A stretch of 64,000 nucleotides of DNA from Leptospira levettii (GCF_002812085.1 NZ_NPDM01000007.1:107018-171017), one strand, 5' to 3'. Positions 26,956 to 36,648 are shown, counted from the first letter of the stretch. Notes: generated by a model not told the origin, from the sequence alone. Numbers and translations: made by a program.

Positions 26956-28172
26956 ATAATAAATACCATTTGAAACCATCCAACAAGTGCACCGAGAGCA
27001 GCACCAACAAGTATCAATAACATTTCGTCTTCTTGGAATGCCGAACGTAGGATTGATTCAAATTCTTTTGGAGGAAGAGCTGACATTCGATCTCCCATCA
27101 TTGTTTCAATCTGTAAAGATTCCCCTAAGTAGGATTCTAAATGGAAAGCATTTTCAATCGCATTATCAGCCATCGCCACAGCAATCCTTTCTTTTGCAGA
27201 ATCAAATTCATCAATTTTACCAGTGGCATACAAAGCCGGTTTTGCAAGAAATGTAACAGTATCCACATGGCTACTCACTTCTTTGCGAATGATTTCAATG
27301 ATTTCCTTAGAAGCTTTTCCAAATATAAGTTCTGATAGTATATTTTTGGGTGTTAGGATTTTTTCACTGACAAGTTTTGCATACAACCGAGAAACTTCAT
27401 TTTGTCGTTTTAAAAACAATCCTTGGTAGGTCCAAAGCCCCAGAATTTTTTTTGGGAGTAGAGGCCTAAAAATCATTTCGAGTGCTAAATAATTTGTTAG
27501 ATACCCAACAATCACTCCTTGGATGGGAAGTGTCCAAGCCATAGGAAAAAAAATCATAAATATCATTTGGACAAGGCCAAGTAAAAAACCAAAATAAAAT
27601 CCAGATCGTTCAATGAAACGAAACTCAGGAGCACCAACTTCTTGGAATAGTTCTACCACCAAACCTACGTTATTGCCGGATAGTTTTTTTAATACCAATG
27701 CTTTTACATCAAATAAGGAATCTATGTCTGCTTGGAGTTTTTTAATGACCTTTCGAATGGTAATCCCACTTTCCCTTCGTACTTTATGATAAATTTCTTC
27801 TTTGACAATGTCTGGAATGATTTCCCAAAGTTTTGGATCTAAACTATCCGAAAACTCTTTGATCGTATAACGAATGCTTGAGTCTAGTGCTGGTAAAAAA
27901 ACAACCTCTGCTTTTTTGGGGTCTACTTTGAGGAAAACTTCTTTGATGTTGAGAAGGCGTTCTGTGATAACATCCACAGACTTACTCGCCATTTTATGTG
28001 CTTTTCTGGGTATGATCCCTTGCCACCCCAAATAGGGAGGAATTCCTATGAATTGGATGGGGTAAAATGTCATTTTGAGTGCCAACCAATTGGTGACCCA
28101 ACCCACAAACCCATACGTGAATGGGATCATGAGTAATTTCCAACCGCCTACAGAAAGCCAAAAATCCCACAT
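26952..28172 (-). CDS. DUF445 family membrane protein
   Basis: A 406-residue protein with short hydrophobic segments at both ends and one in the middle (FYFGFLLGLVQMIFMIFFPMAW). Repeated elements GWVTNWLALKMTFYPIQFIGIP near the start and VGYLTNYLALEMIFRPLLPKK in the middle are the signature of DUF445 (YheB/YjiN-like) proteins, whose function is unknown. It is preceded by a region with no gene of about 240 bases and is coupled to the epimerase gene downstream. Both may act at the envelope. Confidence 0.85.
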   Translation of the reverse strand: MWDFWLSVGGWKLLMIPFTYGFVGWVTNWLALKMTFYPIQFIGIPPYLGWQGIIPRKAHKMASKSVDVITERLLNIKEVFLKVDPKKAEVVFLPALDSSIRYTIKEFSDSLDPKLWEIIPDIVKEEIYHKVRRESGITIRKVIKKLQADIDSLFDVKALVLKKLSGNNVGLVVELFQEVGAPEFRFIERSGFYFGFLLGLVQMIFMIFFPMAWTLPIQGVIVGYLTNYLALEMIFRPLLPKKILGLWTYQGLFLKRQNEVSRLYAKLVSEKILTPKNILSELIFGKASKEIIEIIRKEVSSHVDTVTFLAKPALYATGKIDEFDSAKERIAVAMADNAIENAFHLESYLGESLQIETMMGDRMSALPPKEFESILRSAFQEDEMLLILVGAALGALVGWFQMVFII

Positions 28173-28415
28173 ATTTCGCTAGGAGTAGGCTTTGTGGCGG
28201 AAAGGAATGGGCAATCGAAATTCATTTTCTTGTCTATTTTTGAACCAAATCGGTTGTAAAAGGAAATTTTTTGCCGATACCCCTAAAAAAGGTTTGCTTT
28301 CTGTACGAAAACAGACTACAAATGGTACACTTTGGAAGTTCTTAGGAATTTCCCGAAGTCATTTGAAAGGAAGTGGCGAAAAGCCACAAAGCGAATTTGA
28401 TTAGAGGGTAAGTCT

Positions 28416-31400
28416 ATGCGCGTTCGAGGGTTGTTCACCATTCTCGTACTCATTTCTATTGTATCCGTGGGTTGTTCTCGTAAGAAAAAATCCATGCCGT
28501 TCTGGTTGTTGTTAGGTACTGGTGGTGCCGTTGCTGATAACGGTGGACAAACTGAACTCCCTCCCGATTCCAATGGTGTTCCCCTCCCTCCTTCTGGTGG
28601 TTCCATCATAGTCACAGATCCGGATGAAGTTCCGAGTAATGGTTCCGAACAAGAAGTTCCAAACCATGGACCAGCACGTGTCATTGGTTCCATTGTACCA
28701 GTCGTAGCAGGAGTCCCTGCCAATGTGATCTGTGGCAATCCAGGAGCACCGGCACTTCCGAATTGTGTTGATCTCACTTTAATTTCTGTTCGCATCGAAG
28801 TAGCGAATGGGGAAGTGAGTACACTGGTTGCTTCAAAATTTGCCGAAGCAAATGGAAGTTTCCAATTTGATTTAGCGGATCTTCCTAATAACAATTATCG
28901 CGTTCTCATTAACACTGGTTATGGTTTAAATTATGCCTACCAAGACTTTTCGTATGTGTATAACCCAACACAAACTCCATTCACTCTAGTGAATGTGGGC
29001 AATTTGTTTGCTGAAAGAATGTATTATGCCCAAGGACCTGCTCAGTTTACAGGTGTAGTTACAAGCCCTGGATTTTCTGGTGGTGGTGTAACCGTTCCTT
29101 CTGGGCCAGTGGCAGGGATTGTGGTGAACATCCTTGACTCTAATGGAAACACAGTAGGAACCGGAGTTACAAATGTCAATGGGCAATATGTGATTTCGAT
29201 AAATCCTCTCCCTAACGGAAATTATACGGTAGTTTATGTAGGAGATTCAGTTGTAGTCTCTGGCCAACCTTATGCGACCACCCAAGAAAGCGTACATTTT
29301 ACGTTTCCTGGTACCAATCCAAATACAGTGGCTGTTATTGATTTAGGAGTTACTAATTTACCTTGGATGGCGGCAACAGAAAGTGATCTTTTACTTTCTG
29401 GAGTGATTCGAAATGGTGCACTCTCGAATGACCAAACTTCCGTGTTTACTATCAAACTTAAAAATGAGCAAGGTGCTATTTTACAAACAGTTCAGATCAC
29501 AGGAAATGGAAATTTCTCAATCGAAGGATTTGAATTAACGAATGGGGTCTACTATTTAGAAGTATCTAACCCTTCTTTTTACACAGTCACCCAATCCTTT
29601 CTTTTTACAGCGGCTCCAAATGGTGGATCAAAATCAGTCACTCTTAATGATCCAATTCTCATTGTTGCCAAACCATCCTTGGTGGTTGGATACGTAAGGG
29701 ATGCTAATAATGATCACGTTGCTGGTGCTGTGATTAACTTTCGACCTTCATCGAACCAAGCACCATCTAACATTGTTTATTTGAAAGATGACCCAATTTT
29801 AGGGAATGCAATCAAACTTTGGATTCTTGAATCCTTAAGTGCCGTTGCAGGAACCAACTGTGCATTAAATCCAACGGGTTCTGTTTGCTCCTGTGCTATC
29901 AATCCAACAGCAACTTGTTTGGCAAATGTGCAAGGGAATGGTCCTTGGGCTTACCAAATATATGCAAACAAAGTATATGAAGTAAATCCAACTTCCAAAG
30001 AAGTATCCTTCCTTGGTGCTAGTGGACTTTGGGCATATTATATTTCTGCACCAGGATTTGAAAACTATTGTGGCAATCATCCAACTCCTTGTTCTGCCAA
30101 TCCATTACAAGTGAGTTTAAATGGCGCAACTTATAATGCGGGAACCATTTCTATGACTTCCATCGCAACACGTTCACAGATAACCGGTTCTATTTCCGTT
30201 AGGGATGCTGCTCCTAACACAAACTCAATCCATACAACTCAATCTGGATTGTATGTTGTGATGTTAGGGAATACAAATGATGCAGGAGCTTCTCTTGTTC
30301 ACATCACGACAACAAACTCTGGCCAATTTAGTTTTGGTGGCAGTTCTTATGTTGTGACGTTACCACAAGTGTTACCATCTCCTTTCACAAATGATGATGC
30401 TGGAAAAGTAACCTATGCACTTTACCAATTGGGAACTGGGTCCGCAACAACACTCTCAAACACTCCGAGTGTTGCACGTGCGAATGACAATACTGCTTCT
30501 GTAGACATCATTGGCGGAACCGAATACAACTTCAGACAAAGTTCTTACCAAATCATTGTAGTAGACCGAGTGGCTCCATCGTATCAGTCTAGTTACTTGT
30601 CTTCCAATAGCCTTCGTGTTGACACTTCATCGGTTGCAACAAATTTATACGCTTCCAATCCAGCTATTTACCAATTGAACGGAGTAGTTCTACATAGCCC
30701 ACGAGCAACTGTCACCGGTGTCGTAACAGATGCGGTTTCAACTTCCGTTGTTAGTGGTGCAACGATTACATTAGGTAGGTTAGTTGGTGGAAATTTCACT
30801 CCAGATGTGAAAAGAGACTGCTCAGGCGGGTTTGATGCTCCGAATTGTTCGGTTTCATCCACGAGATCTTCTGGTAATGACCAAACAGTTGGATCTGTTT
30901 CTTCCCAAGCAAACGGTAGTTATAGTTTCCCATTCCTTTCACCTGGTTCTTACCATTTACGAGTCGAAAAAAATGGAATCACCACTTACTTCCCAGTCGA
31001 AGTTGGCACTGGTGGTGGAACTGTTGTCGTAAACACTCCAGTGATTACAAATGATGGTCGAGGTAACCTTTCTGGATCAGTGCGAACTCCTGGTGGATTT
31101 GCTTTCCTTGGAACTTATTCCTTAGAAATTGTAGATCCAAATGGAGGAACATTACGTCCATCAGCTGGTGTCCAACCTGCATCCATTGCAACTGGCTCTA
31201 CAATTTTCTCAAATTCGAGCCAATATACAATTTTTAATATCAATGCTGGTCGTTGGAAGGTTCGATTTGTATCTGCCGGTTACCAAACCGTGGAAGGGAT
31301 TGTTGACATCCAAGCTGATGTAACGACTAACTTTGATATCATTACCTTTGTTCCAGGAAGCCAAACAAGTGGAACGGTTTCTGGGCGTGCCTTATCAGCG

Positions 31401-32144
31401 TTATACAATACTGGAGTTTGTAACCTAACAGCACGTATCCGTCCGGGTGTGAATGTAAAGTCAGGTCCTTATGCGATAGATGCCAACGGAGTGACAATTC
31501 CAGCTGTGAAAACCTCGACGGATGGATCTTATGCCATTCCATCAGTCCCTCCAGGAAACTATACTCTCGAAGTATCAGGTTCTGGAAAACGTGGAGATTG
31601 TACTTCTGTTCAAGAAAACTATTCAACAACATATAGAACTGTTGTTTCCGCTGGATCAGAAACTCCTGCCAACCAGAACATCTTAGTCACACCAATCCTC
31701 GGTGAAAACGAAATGCGAGTTGTCCTTTCTTGGGGAGCAAAACCAAGAGACTTGGATTCCCATATGCAATATGGAAACCAAGCAAACGACCGCATCGTAT
31801 GGAACAATAAAACTCCGTTAGGTGCAGGGAATGGAAGTTTGGACTTTGATATTACAACTGGATATGGCCCAGAAACCATTACTGTGCAAGGTTCTATTTG
31901 GAACCAACCAAATCGTTATTATAGCGTTTATAACTGGTCTGGTGAAGCAAGTATGGGAATCTCTGGCGCAACGGTTAGAATCTTCAAAGGTAGTGTTGGT
32001 GAAGTGAGAAATTATTCCATCGCACCAAACTATTCCAATCGTTGGTGGAAACTCTTCTGTATTGCACAAGACAAATCCGTCACTGATGTGGGTGTTGGAA
32101 GTTGTAAAGCAACCAATTTTATCGAACGATCGATGTATCAATAG
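28416..32144 (+). CDS. large lipoprotein with repeated carboxypeptidase-regulatory-like domains and DUF2135-like end
   Basis: A 1242-residue surface or periplasmic lipoprotein. The signal ends SIVSVGC, the lipidated Cys. Many beta-sandwich segments with the look of CarboxypepD_reg/SdrD-type domains follow, recognisable from DSNGNTVGTGVTNVNGQYV, SQANGSYSFPFLSPGSYHLRVEK and STDGSYAIPSVPPGNYTLEVSG. The last 130 residues, beginning VVLSWGAKPRDLDSHM and with GYGPETITV, resemble DUF2135/YfaP. I infer adhesion or matrix roles, but no ligand is evident. The ATG follows AGAGGG. The codon-frame is continuous and ends before a strong terminator. Confidence 0.78.
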   Translation: MRVRGLFTILVLISIVSVGCSRKKKSMPFWLLLGTGGAVADNGGQTELPPDSNGVPLPPSGGSIIVTDPDEVPSNGSEQEVPNHGPARVIGSIVPVVAGVPANVICGNPGAPALPNCVDLTLISVRIEVANGEVSTLVASKFAEANGSFQFDLADLPNNNYRVLINTGYGLNYAYQDFSYVYNPTQTPFTLVNVGNLFAERMYYAQGPAQFTGVVTSPGFSGGGVTVPSGPVAGIVVNILDSNGNTVGTGVTNVNGQYVISINPLPNGNYTVVYVGDSVVVSGQPYATTQESVHFTFPGTNPNTVAVIDLGVTNLPWMAATESDLLLSGVIRNGALSNDQTSVFTIKLKNEQGAILQTVQITGNGNFSIEGFELTNGVYYLEVSNPSFYTVTQSFLFTAAPNGGSKSVTLNDPILIVAKPSLVVGYVRDANNDHVAGAVINFRPSSNQAPSNIVYLKDDPILGNAIKLWILESLSAVAGTNCALNPTGSVCSCAINPTATCLANVQGNGPWAYQIYANKVYEVNPTSKEVSFLGASGLWAYYISAPGFENYCGNHPTPCSANPLQVSLNGATYNAGTISMTSIATRSQITGSISVRDAAPNTNSIHTTQSGLYVVMLGNTNDAGASLVHITTTNSGQFSFGGSSYVVTLPQVLPSPFTNDDAGKVTYALYQLGTGSATTLSNTPSVARANDNTASVDIIGGTEYNFRQSSYQIIVVDRVAPSYQSSYLSSNSLRVDTSSVATNLYASNPAIYQLNGVVLHSPRATVTGVVTDAVSTSVVSGATITLGRLVGGNFTPDVKRDCSGGFDAPNCSVSSTRSSGNDQTVGSVSSQANGSYSFPFLSPGSYHLRVEKNGITTYFPVEVGTGGGTVVVNTPVITNDGRGNLSGSVRTPGGFAFLGTYSLEIVDPNGGTLRPSAGVQPASIATGSTIFSNSSQYTIFNINAGRWKVRFVSAGYQTVEGIVDIQADVTTNFDIITFVPGSQTSGTVSGRALSALYNTGVCNLTARIRPGVNVKSGPYAIDANGVTIPAVKTSTDGSYAIPSVPPGNYTLEVSGSGKRGDCTSVQENYSTTYRTVVSAGSETPANQNILVTPILGENEMRVVLSWGAKPRDLDSHMQYGNQANDRIVWNNKTPLGAGNGSLDFDITTGYGPETITVQGSIWNQPNRYYSVYNWSGEASMGISGATVRIFKGSVGEVRNYSIAPNYSNRWWKLFCIAQDKSVTDVGVGSCKATNFIERSMYQ

Positions 32145-32186
32145 AGAGATACTTATCGTCTTATCTTTAGCTAATAGAGTGTAAGT

Positions 32187-32969
32187 TTATGAAAGGACAG
32201 TAATTTGATACTGTCCTTTTTTTTCGCTTACGGAAAGATTTAAATCATATAACTTTGAAAGATTTGTATCCGTAAAAACGGATTGTTTCTCTCCAAATGC
32301 CAATACCTGTCCCTCTTTTAACAAAAGAATTTTATGAAAATCTTCCGGGATTTCCTCGATTCGGTGTGTGATCAGAATTCTTATGAGTTTCGGATTGTTT
32401 TGTTTTAATGAATATAACGATCGGCCAAAATCTACCCTAGCTGTCACATCTAGAGCAGCAGTAGGTTCATCCAATATGAGTAATTCTTTTCCTTCACCAA
32501 ACGCACGTAATAAGAGCACCTTCATTTTTTCTCCTGAAGAGAGTGTTTGGTACAGTTGGTGGGCTTTATTCTCTAAACCAATTGATTCTAATAATAATGA
32601 TGCAGTTTTTGTTTGTTCAGGTGTTGGTTCTTTGTACAAACCCAATGTTCCAATGACACCAGTTAAAACCATTTCGAAAGCAGTGAGTCTTTGTAATAAA
32701 GTTTCTTGGTGGCCTGGTTGGACAATGCCCATTTTGTTTTGTAAAGGAGCCATGGGTGTGTCACCATATGTTTCACCAAAGGTTGAAACATTTCCAGATG
32801 TCGGCCATAGGTAACCAAATAGTAAATTGATGAGTGTTGTTTTTCCGGCACCGTTACGCCCAACAATAGCAAGAGACTCACCTTGTGTGAGTGAAAAGTT
32901 CACATTCTGTAATATGGTTTTATCATTTCTAATAAACGAAACAGAATGAAACCGAACAACCTCACTCAT
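32187..32969 (-). CDS. ABC transporter ATP-binding protein
   Basis: A 260-residue ATPase. Walker A is GRNGAGKTT, the signature is LSSGEKMKVLLLRAF, Walker B is LLILDEPTAALD, and the switch His is in ILITHRIEEIP. The organisation resembles ModF-like cytosolic ATPases and there is no permease gene nearby. Its start overlaps the end of the HATPase-HDOD gene by eight bases, so they are probably co-translated. The last codons are shared with the terminator hairpin of the opposite-strand lipoprotein gene. Confidence 0.9.
   Translation of the reverse strand: MSEVVRFHSVSFIRNDKTILQNVNFSLTQGESLAIVGRNGAGKTTLINLLFGYLWPTSGNVSTFGETYGDTPMAPLQNKMGIVQPGHQETLLQRLTAFEMVLTGVIGTLGLYKEPTPEQTKTASLLLESIGLENKAHQLYQTLSSGEKMKVLLLRAFGEGKELLILDEPTAALDVTARVDFGRSLYSLKQNNPKLIRILITHRIEEIPEDFHKILLLKEGQVLAFGEKQSVFTDTNLSKLYDLNLSVSEKKGQYQITVLS
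32192..32224 (+). terminator. terminator of the 1242-residue lipoprotein gene
   Basis: AAAGGACAGTA (32192-32202) and TACTGTCCTTT (32209-32219) pair perfectly and are followed by a run of T. The hairpin lies inside the last codons of the convergent ABC gene, which stops at 32187. Confidence 0.85.
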
Positions 32970-34434
32970 TTGTTTTTTTGTACAATACCTCTACCTTATT
33001 CACAGCTGCTGAAAAAACATCGATGTTGTCTAAATTAAACTTAGCTAACAAGTTTTTGTCAATGGCATAAAACCCTTTTTTCTGTTCATGGAAATCTGCC
33101 ATCATATTGGCCATATAGATCACTTCTACCAGATCCCGAAGTTCTGGTGGAGCCAAAAATGGTTTGTGATGGTATTCAATCGCAACACGTAAGTCTTGTG
33201 GGAATTCCCATTTTTCAGCAAGTAAGGCTCCGAGTTGTGGGTGGCTTAGTCCAATTGCCATCTCTTCAAGAAGAGTTGAGTTTCCAGAATCTGTACCTCT
33301 TTGGTAGGTTTCGATTTTTTTGAAAAACCCTCTATCAACGGATAATAACAAAAACTTTCCAATATCGTGTAACAGAGCACATACGGCAATGATATCTGCA
33401 ATTTTATTGGTATGATTGTTTTCTGTTGCGAGGTATCTTGCATAATAACTGCAACGACTAGAGTGTTCCCACACATCCATCATTTTGCCGTATTGGCCAT
33501 CCATAATCTTACGGACACCAGAAACATAAAGTAGGTTACGAAGGTTTTTTAATCCGACTACTTTCACCGCTTGTAAAATGGAACTTACTTGGCTCCGATT
33601 CGCAAAAAAAGCAGAATTGGAAAGTTTTAGTAAATCAGCAGACAAAGCAGGATTACGTTCAATTTCTTGTGAAATCATGTGTAAGTCTGAATCTGGATTG
33701 TTACAAAGTTGGATGATTTTGGTCAATGAATGAGGAAGCGGTGGGAGACCATCGATTTCATTTAATAACTTGGTTTTTAGGTCTGTTTGGATTTCGACTG
33801 GAGTCGTAACATCGGGAACACTCAGTGTAGCGCGTGTTATTTTCTCATTTGTAAAAATTTTAAATTTATCAGAACCAATTCCAGAATTTTTTAAAAGTAA
33901 TTGGATCAGTACTAATCCTAAACCTGCTGACTCGGTACTATCCGAAACATCGGTGAAAGCATCTGATAAATCATTATAATTTTTAGCGACTTCAATACGA
34001 CGATTGATCCTTGATAATTCTTCTTTTGTGATTGGTGCGTTATTTTCAACAGCGAAGTGAATGGATTTTCCTTCCACTTTCATGAGTAAACTAATGTAAT
34101 AATTTCCACCATCTAACCGCTCTAATTGTTCGTTCCACTTCATGATGATGTTTTCTTGGAATCTTGACATGCCTTTTGCATAATCAGTGGCATTTTGGAT
34201 GTCCAATTTTTCGCGACTAAAGTAATCACGTTTTGCATTTGCCTTATTGGCATTCATAAGGAGTTCTTTCAGGACAGTGAAAATGACTTCCACTAAATAT
34301 AATTTGTCCATATACCCCATTACATGGACAAGTAATGCGTATATCTCCTGATTTTGTTCTTCAGTCACAAAATAAAAATTAATTCTGGATTCTTTGGAAG
34401 TTTCTAATTGAGAAATGATATCTTTAAAATTCAC
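32962..34434 (-). CDS. HATPase-HDOD fusion protein
   Basis: A 490-residue signalling protein. Residues about 50-205 look like a GHKL ATPase fold: LKELLMNANKANAKR as the N box and ESAGLGLVLIQLLL as the G box. Residues about 215-430 are HDOD: LPPLPHSLTKIIQLCNNPDSD, HSSRCSYYARYL, ALLHDIGKFLL and IGLSHPQLGALLAEKWEFP. It has no phospho-acceptor His box or receiver, so a simple histidine kinase role is unlikely; the ATPase may sense nucleotide or act with another protein. Its end overlaps the ABC ATPase gene. Confidence 0.82.
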   Translation of the reverse strand: MNFKDIISQLETSKESRINFYFVTEEQNQEIYALLVHVMGYMDKLYLVEVIFTVLKELLMNANKANAKRDYFSREKLDIQNATDYAKGMSRFQENIIMKWNEQLERLDGGNYYISLLMKVEGKSIHFAVENNAPITKEELSRINRRIEVAKNYNDLSDAFTDVSDSTESAGLGLVLIQLLLKNSGIGSDKFKIFTNEKITRATLSVPDVTTPVEIQTDLKTKLLNEIDGLPPLPHSLTKIIQLCNNPDSDLHMISQEIERNPALSADLLKLSNSAFFANRSQVSSILQAVKVVGLKNLRNLLYVSGVRKIMDGQYGKMMDVWEHSSRCSYYARYLATENNHTNKIADIIAVCALLHDIGKFLLLSVDRGFFKKIETYQRGTDSGNSTLLEEMAIGLSHPQLGALLAEKWEFPQDLRVAIEYHHKPFLAPPELRDLVEVIYMANMMADFHEQKKGFYAIDKNLLAKFNLDNIDVFSAAVNKVEVLYKKTNE

Positions 34435-34562
34435 AAATGATTTTTCCCGTTACACTCTTATAAATTAAATTCTTTTGGAGGCAATAGATATTTTTTTCCA
34501 AAGCAGTTTCTATTTTGTCCCCCCCATCTGGTAATCTGTATTCATCAGTGGAGGAAAACACA

Positions 34563-34748
34563 ATGGATATGTTAGACCAAATGAATTTGCATTTGATGAT
34601 GGAAGAACGATTGGAAAAAATCTTAGAAGACTTAGAGAAAAGACCTAAGGGAAAAACCAAAAAAACAAAAGGATTTGATCGGATCCCTGCGAATCGTGAA
34701 CGAGCTGAATGGAATTTACAAGAAATACCAATTCTATTCGGAGCTTAA
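34563..34748 (+). CDS. small hypothetical protein
   Basis: A 61-residue protein starting at the ATG at 34563, preceded by GGAGG eight bases away; a longer reading from 34515 has no such signal. It begins MDMLDQMNLHLMMEERLEKI, a predicted acidic amphipathic helix, and is then basic (PKGKTKKTKG). I do not recognise it. Its stop overlaps the stop of the convergent DUF115-like gene. The good ribosome binding site is the main support that it is real. Confidence 0.55.
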   Translation: MDMLDQMNLHLMMEERLEKILEDLEKRPKGKTKKTKGFDRIPANRERAEWNLQEIPILFGA

Positions 34749-36163
34749 CCTAGTGAAAACCGCAACCAAACATTGAGAGTTTCGGAATGGATGATGCCAG
34801 ATTGGTCTTGGTTTGCCCACTTTGCCAAATCGGATATCCTTGGGGGAAAACCCTGAAATGAATTTAGTTCTATCTGTTGTTCGGATGAACTGTTTGTATT
34901 GAATGCTGTTAACTCTGAAAAAATTTGAATCTTATCTTTTGTTTTTGCAGATAACAATTCATCCCACACCAATAGATTTTTTCCTTTTCTGACACCAGAA
35001 TACAGACGTTTGGTGAAAGATTCCATACTTTGTTTTCTATGTAATTGAGGTAAATAGTATCGTTCGTATCCGGTACCATTACAATGTGACTTCCCAAATT
35101 CTGATACAAAACTCACACCACTTAAAACTAAATTCCGATTGAATATTTCCTTTGTGATGGACATTGCCATTCCTAGCAAATTTAAACTTGGGTTTTGTAT
35201 ATGTGGCCAATCCAAACCTTTCTCATTTTGAAAATAAAAAGAGACAATTTGGTCCAAAGGATGGCCCGTATTCACTAATATTTTTGGATTCGGAAGTTCA
35301 AATAAACATGATGAGCCGCCTAACCAAGTGATGATGGGAATAGAAGTTGGTAATTCGACTAAAAAATGAAACAATGTGCCTCTTCCTGAATCAAACGAAA
35401 GAATATAATCGGGAAGAATCGAATGTTTTAAAAGGAAACCAATCGATGTATCACTCGCAAATAATGTGAATGTATTGCGGTGTTTTTTGATTGATTCAAT
35501 ATCTCGTTCGAGACCTGGGCTTGCCCCTAAAAATAATACATTAGAGTTTGTTCCACGAAAGGATTGAAACCACTGGATGGAGGTTTTTGTTTTCTCAATT
35601 GTAGATTTGTTTTTTAAATAATTATGAGTCCAAACTTTACGAAAGTGTTGGATTGTATTTTGATTTGTGTTTTGCGATTGGAATTGGGAAAGAAAGTTTT
35701 CCCGGCACTCTTCGATCAATTTTGGGAAATAACGTTCATAACTCGGAGTCACATACAAAGCCCATTTTCGATTGATGGGTTCTTTTGAATGAGTAAACTG
35801 AGGGAGATTTTCTTTGATTTCATTCCACTTTGGCGTAAGTCCAGTGACGAGAACCAATGTGAATCCTTTCTCTTTTGCCGTTTCCGAAAGTTCAAACATT
35901 TCAGTTTGGAATGCGGGAAGATCAAATACTTCAAGCAGTGGTTCCCAAACAATGACAACTGGTTGGCCCATTGGGGATAAAACAAGAGAACGAACAGTAT
36001 GTAAGGCACCTAATCCCAGAATGATGGGAATGGAATCTAATTGGATTTGGCTTAAGAATCGCAAAGCCTCCTTTTCAGGGGAGACTTTTGAGTGTAAATA
36101 AAATGCTTCGGGGGTTTGAAAGTTATAGAGAAGGTTGTTTTGAAAGAGGGGAAGTAGAGGAAT
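34745..36163 (-). CDS. DUF115/Maf-like protein, start likely non-canonical (ATT)
   Basis: A protein of about 472 residues in the DUF115 (6-hydroxymethylpterin pyrophosphokinase MptE-like) superfamily, called Maf in flagellin glycosylation loci. FLGASPGLERDIESIKKHRN and PDYILSFDSGRG are the core. The only canonical start in the frame is a TTG at 36064, too close to its ribosome-binding-like GGAGG, yet the frame continues upstream with a Maf-like N-terminus (FYLHSKVSPEKEALRFL). The likely start is ATT at 36163, eight bases after GAGG. It lies 12 bases after the acidic gene. The role in glycosylation is inferred from the family. Confidence 0.68.
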   Translation of the reverse strand: MPLLPLFQNNLLYNFQTPEAFYLHSKVSPEKEALRFLSQIQLDSIPIILGLGALHTVRSLVLSPMGQPVVIVWEPLLEVFDLPAFQTEMFELSETAKEKGFTLVLVTGLTPKWNEIKENLPQFTHSKEPINRKWALYVTPSYERYFPKLIEECRENFLSQFQSQNTNQNTIQHFRKVWTHNYLKNKSTIEKTKTSIQWFQSFRGTNSNVLFLGASPGLERDIESIKKHRNTFTLFASDTSIGFLLKHSILPDYILSFDSGRGTLFHFLVELPTSIPIITWLGGSSCLFELPNPKILVNTGHPLDQIVSFYFQNEKGLDWPHIQNPSLNLLGMAMSITKEIFNRNLVLSGVSFVSEFGKSHCNGTGYERYYLPQLHRKQSMESFTKRLYSGVRKGKNLLVWDELLSAKTKDKIQIFSELTAFNTNSSSEQQIELNSFQGFPPRISDLAKWANQDQSGIIHSETLNVWLRFSLG

Positions 36164-36174
36164 GGGCCTAACCT

Positions 36175-36648
36175 CTAATCCTCTTCGTCCTCATCTGAAT
36201 CTTCTTCGTCATCAGAGTCGTCGTCGAAATCATCATCGTCATCGTCCTCTTCTTCTTCATCCGAATCATCACCGAATTCATCTTCATAACCATCTTCAAA
36301 TTCTGGTTTTTTAGCTTCTTCTTCAGGGATAAAATCTTCTTCGATATCTTCTTCTGCATGAGGAGCAAATGATGTACCCGCAGTGGAAGTGACACCTGCA
36401 AGTTTGTCTTTTTCAGCCTGGAGGAGAGCTTTTTCTTCGGAAGATAAGTATTTCCATTGCACTAAGTCGTTAGTGAGTGCATACAATGCTTGGACGGTGA
36501 GTTTCCGATTTTTTAATTTTTTAGGAAGAGTGATTTTTTCGATTTTGTCGATCGCACTGAAACCGGCCACACATGTTTCGTATTTTTTTTCCCGGCAAAG
36601 TTCTATTAAGGATACGATATCGAAGTCTTCTTTATGTGATTGGCTCAT
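36175..36648 (-). CDS. acidic-tailed protein, N-terminus possibly RNA polymerase omega-like
   Basis: A 157-residue protein. Residues 5-75 (IVSLIELCREKKYETCVAG through LTVQALYALTNDLVQW) are helical and have a distant resemblance to the omega subunit of RNA polymerase. That resemblance is weak, so the name is only a candidate. From about residue 96 the chain is almost entirely Asp and Glu, with runs such as EEEEDDDDDDFDD, an unstructured polyanionic tail. It is followed by the DUF115-like gene, whose likely start lies just beyond its stop. Such tails occur on chaperone-like and nucleic-acid-mimicking proteins. Confidence 0.5.
   Translation of the reverse strand: MSQSHKEDFDIVSLIELCREKKYETCVAGFSAIDKIEKITLPKKLKNRKLTVQALYALTNDLVQWKYLSSEEKALLQAEKDKLAGVTSTAGTSFAPHAEEDIEEDFIPEEEAKKPEFEDGYEDEFGDDSDEEEEDDDDDDFDDDSDDEEDSDEDEED

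Noticed and set aside
36168..36401. Frame rich in Lys, Met and Thr opposite the acidic tail
   Set aside because: It is a shifted reading of the Asp/Glu-rich repeat on the same strand, low complexity only.
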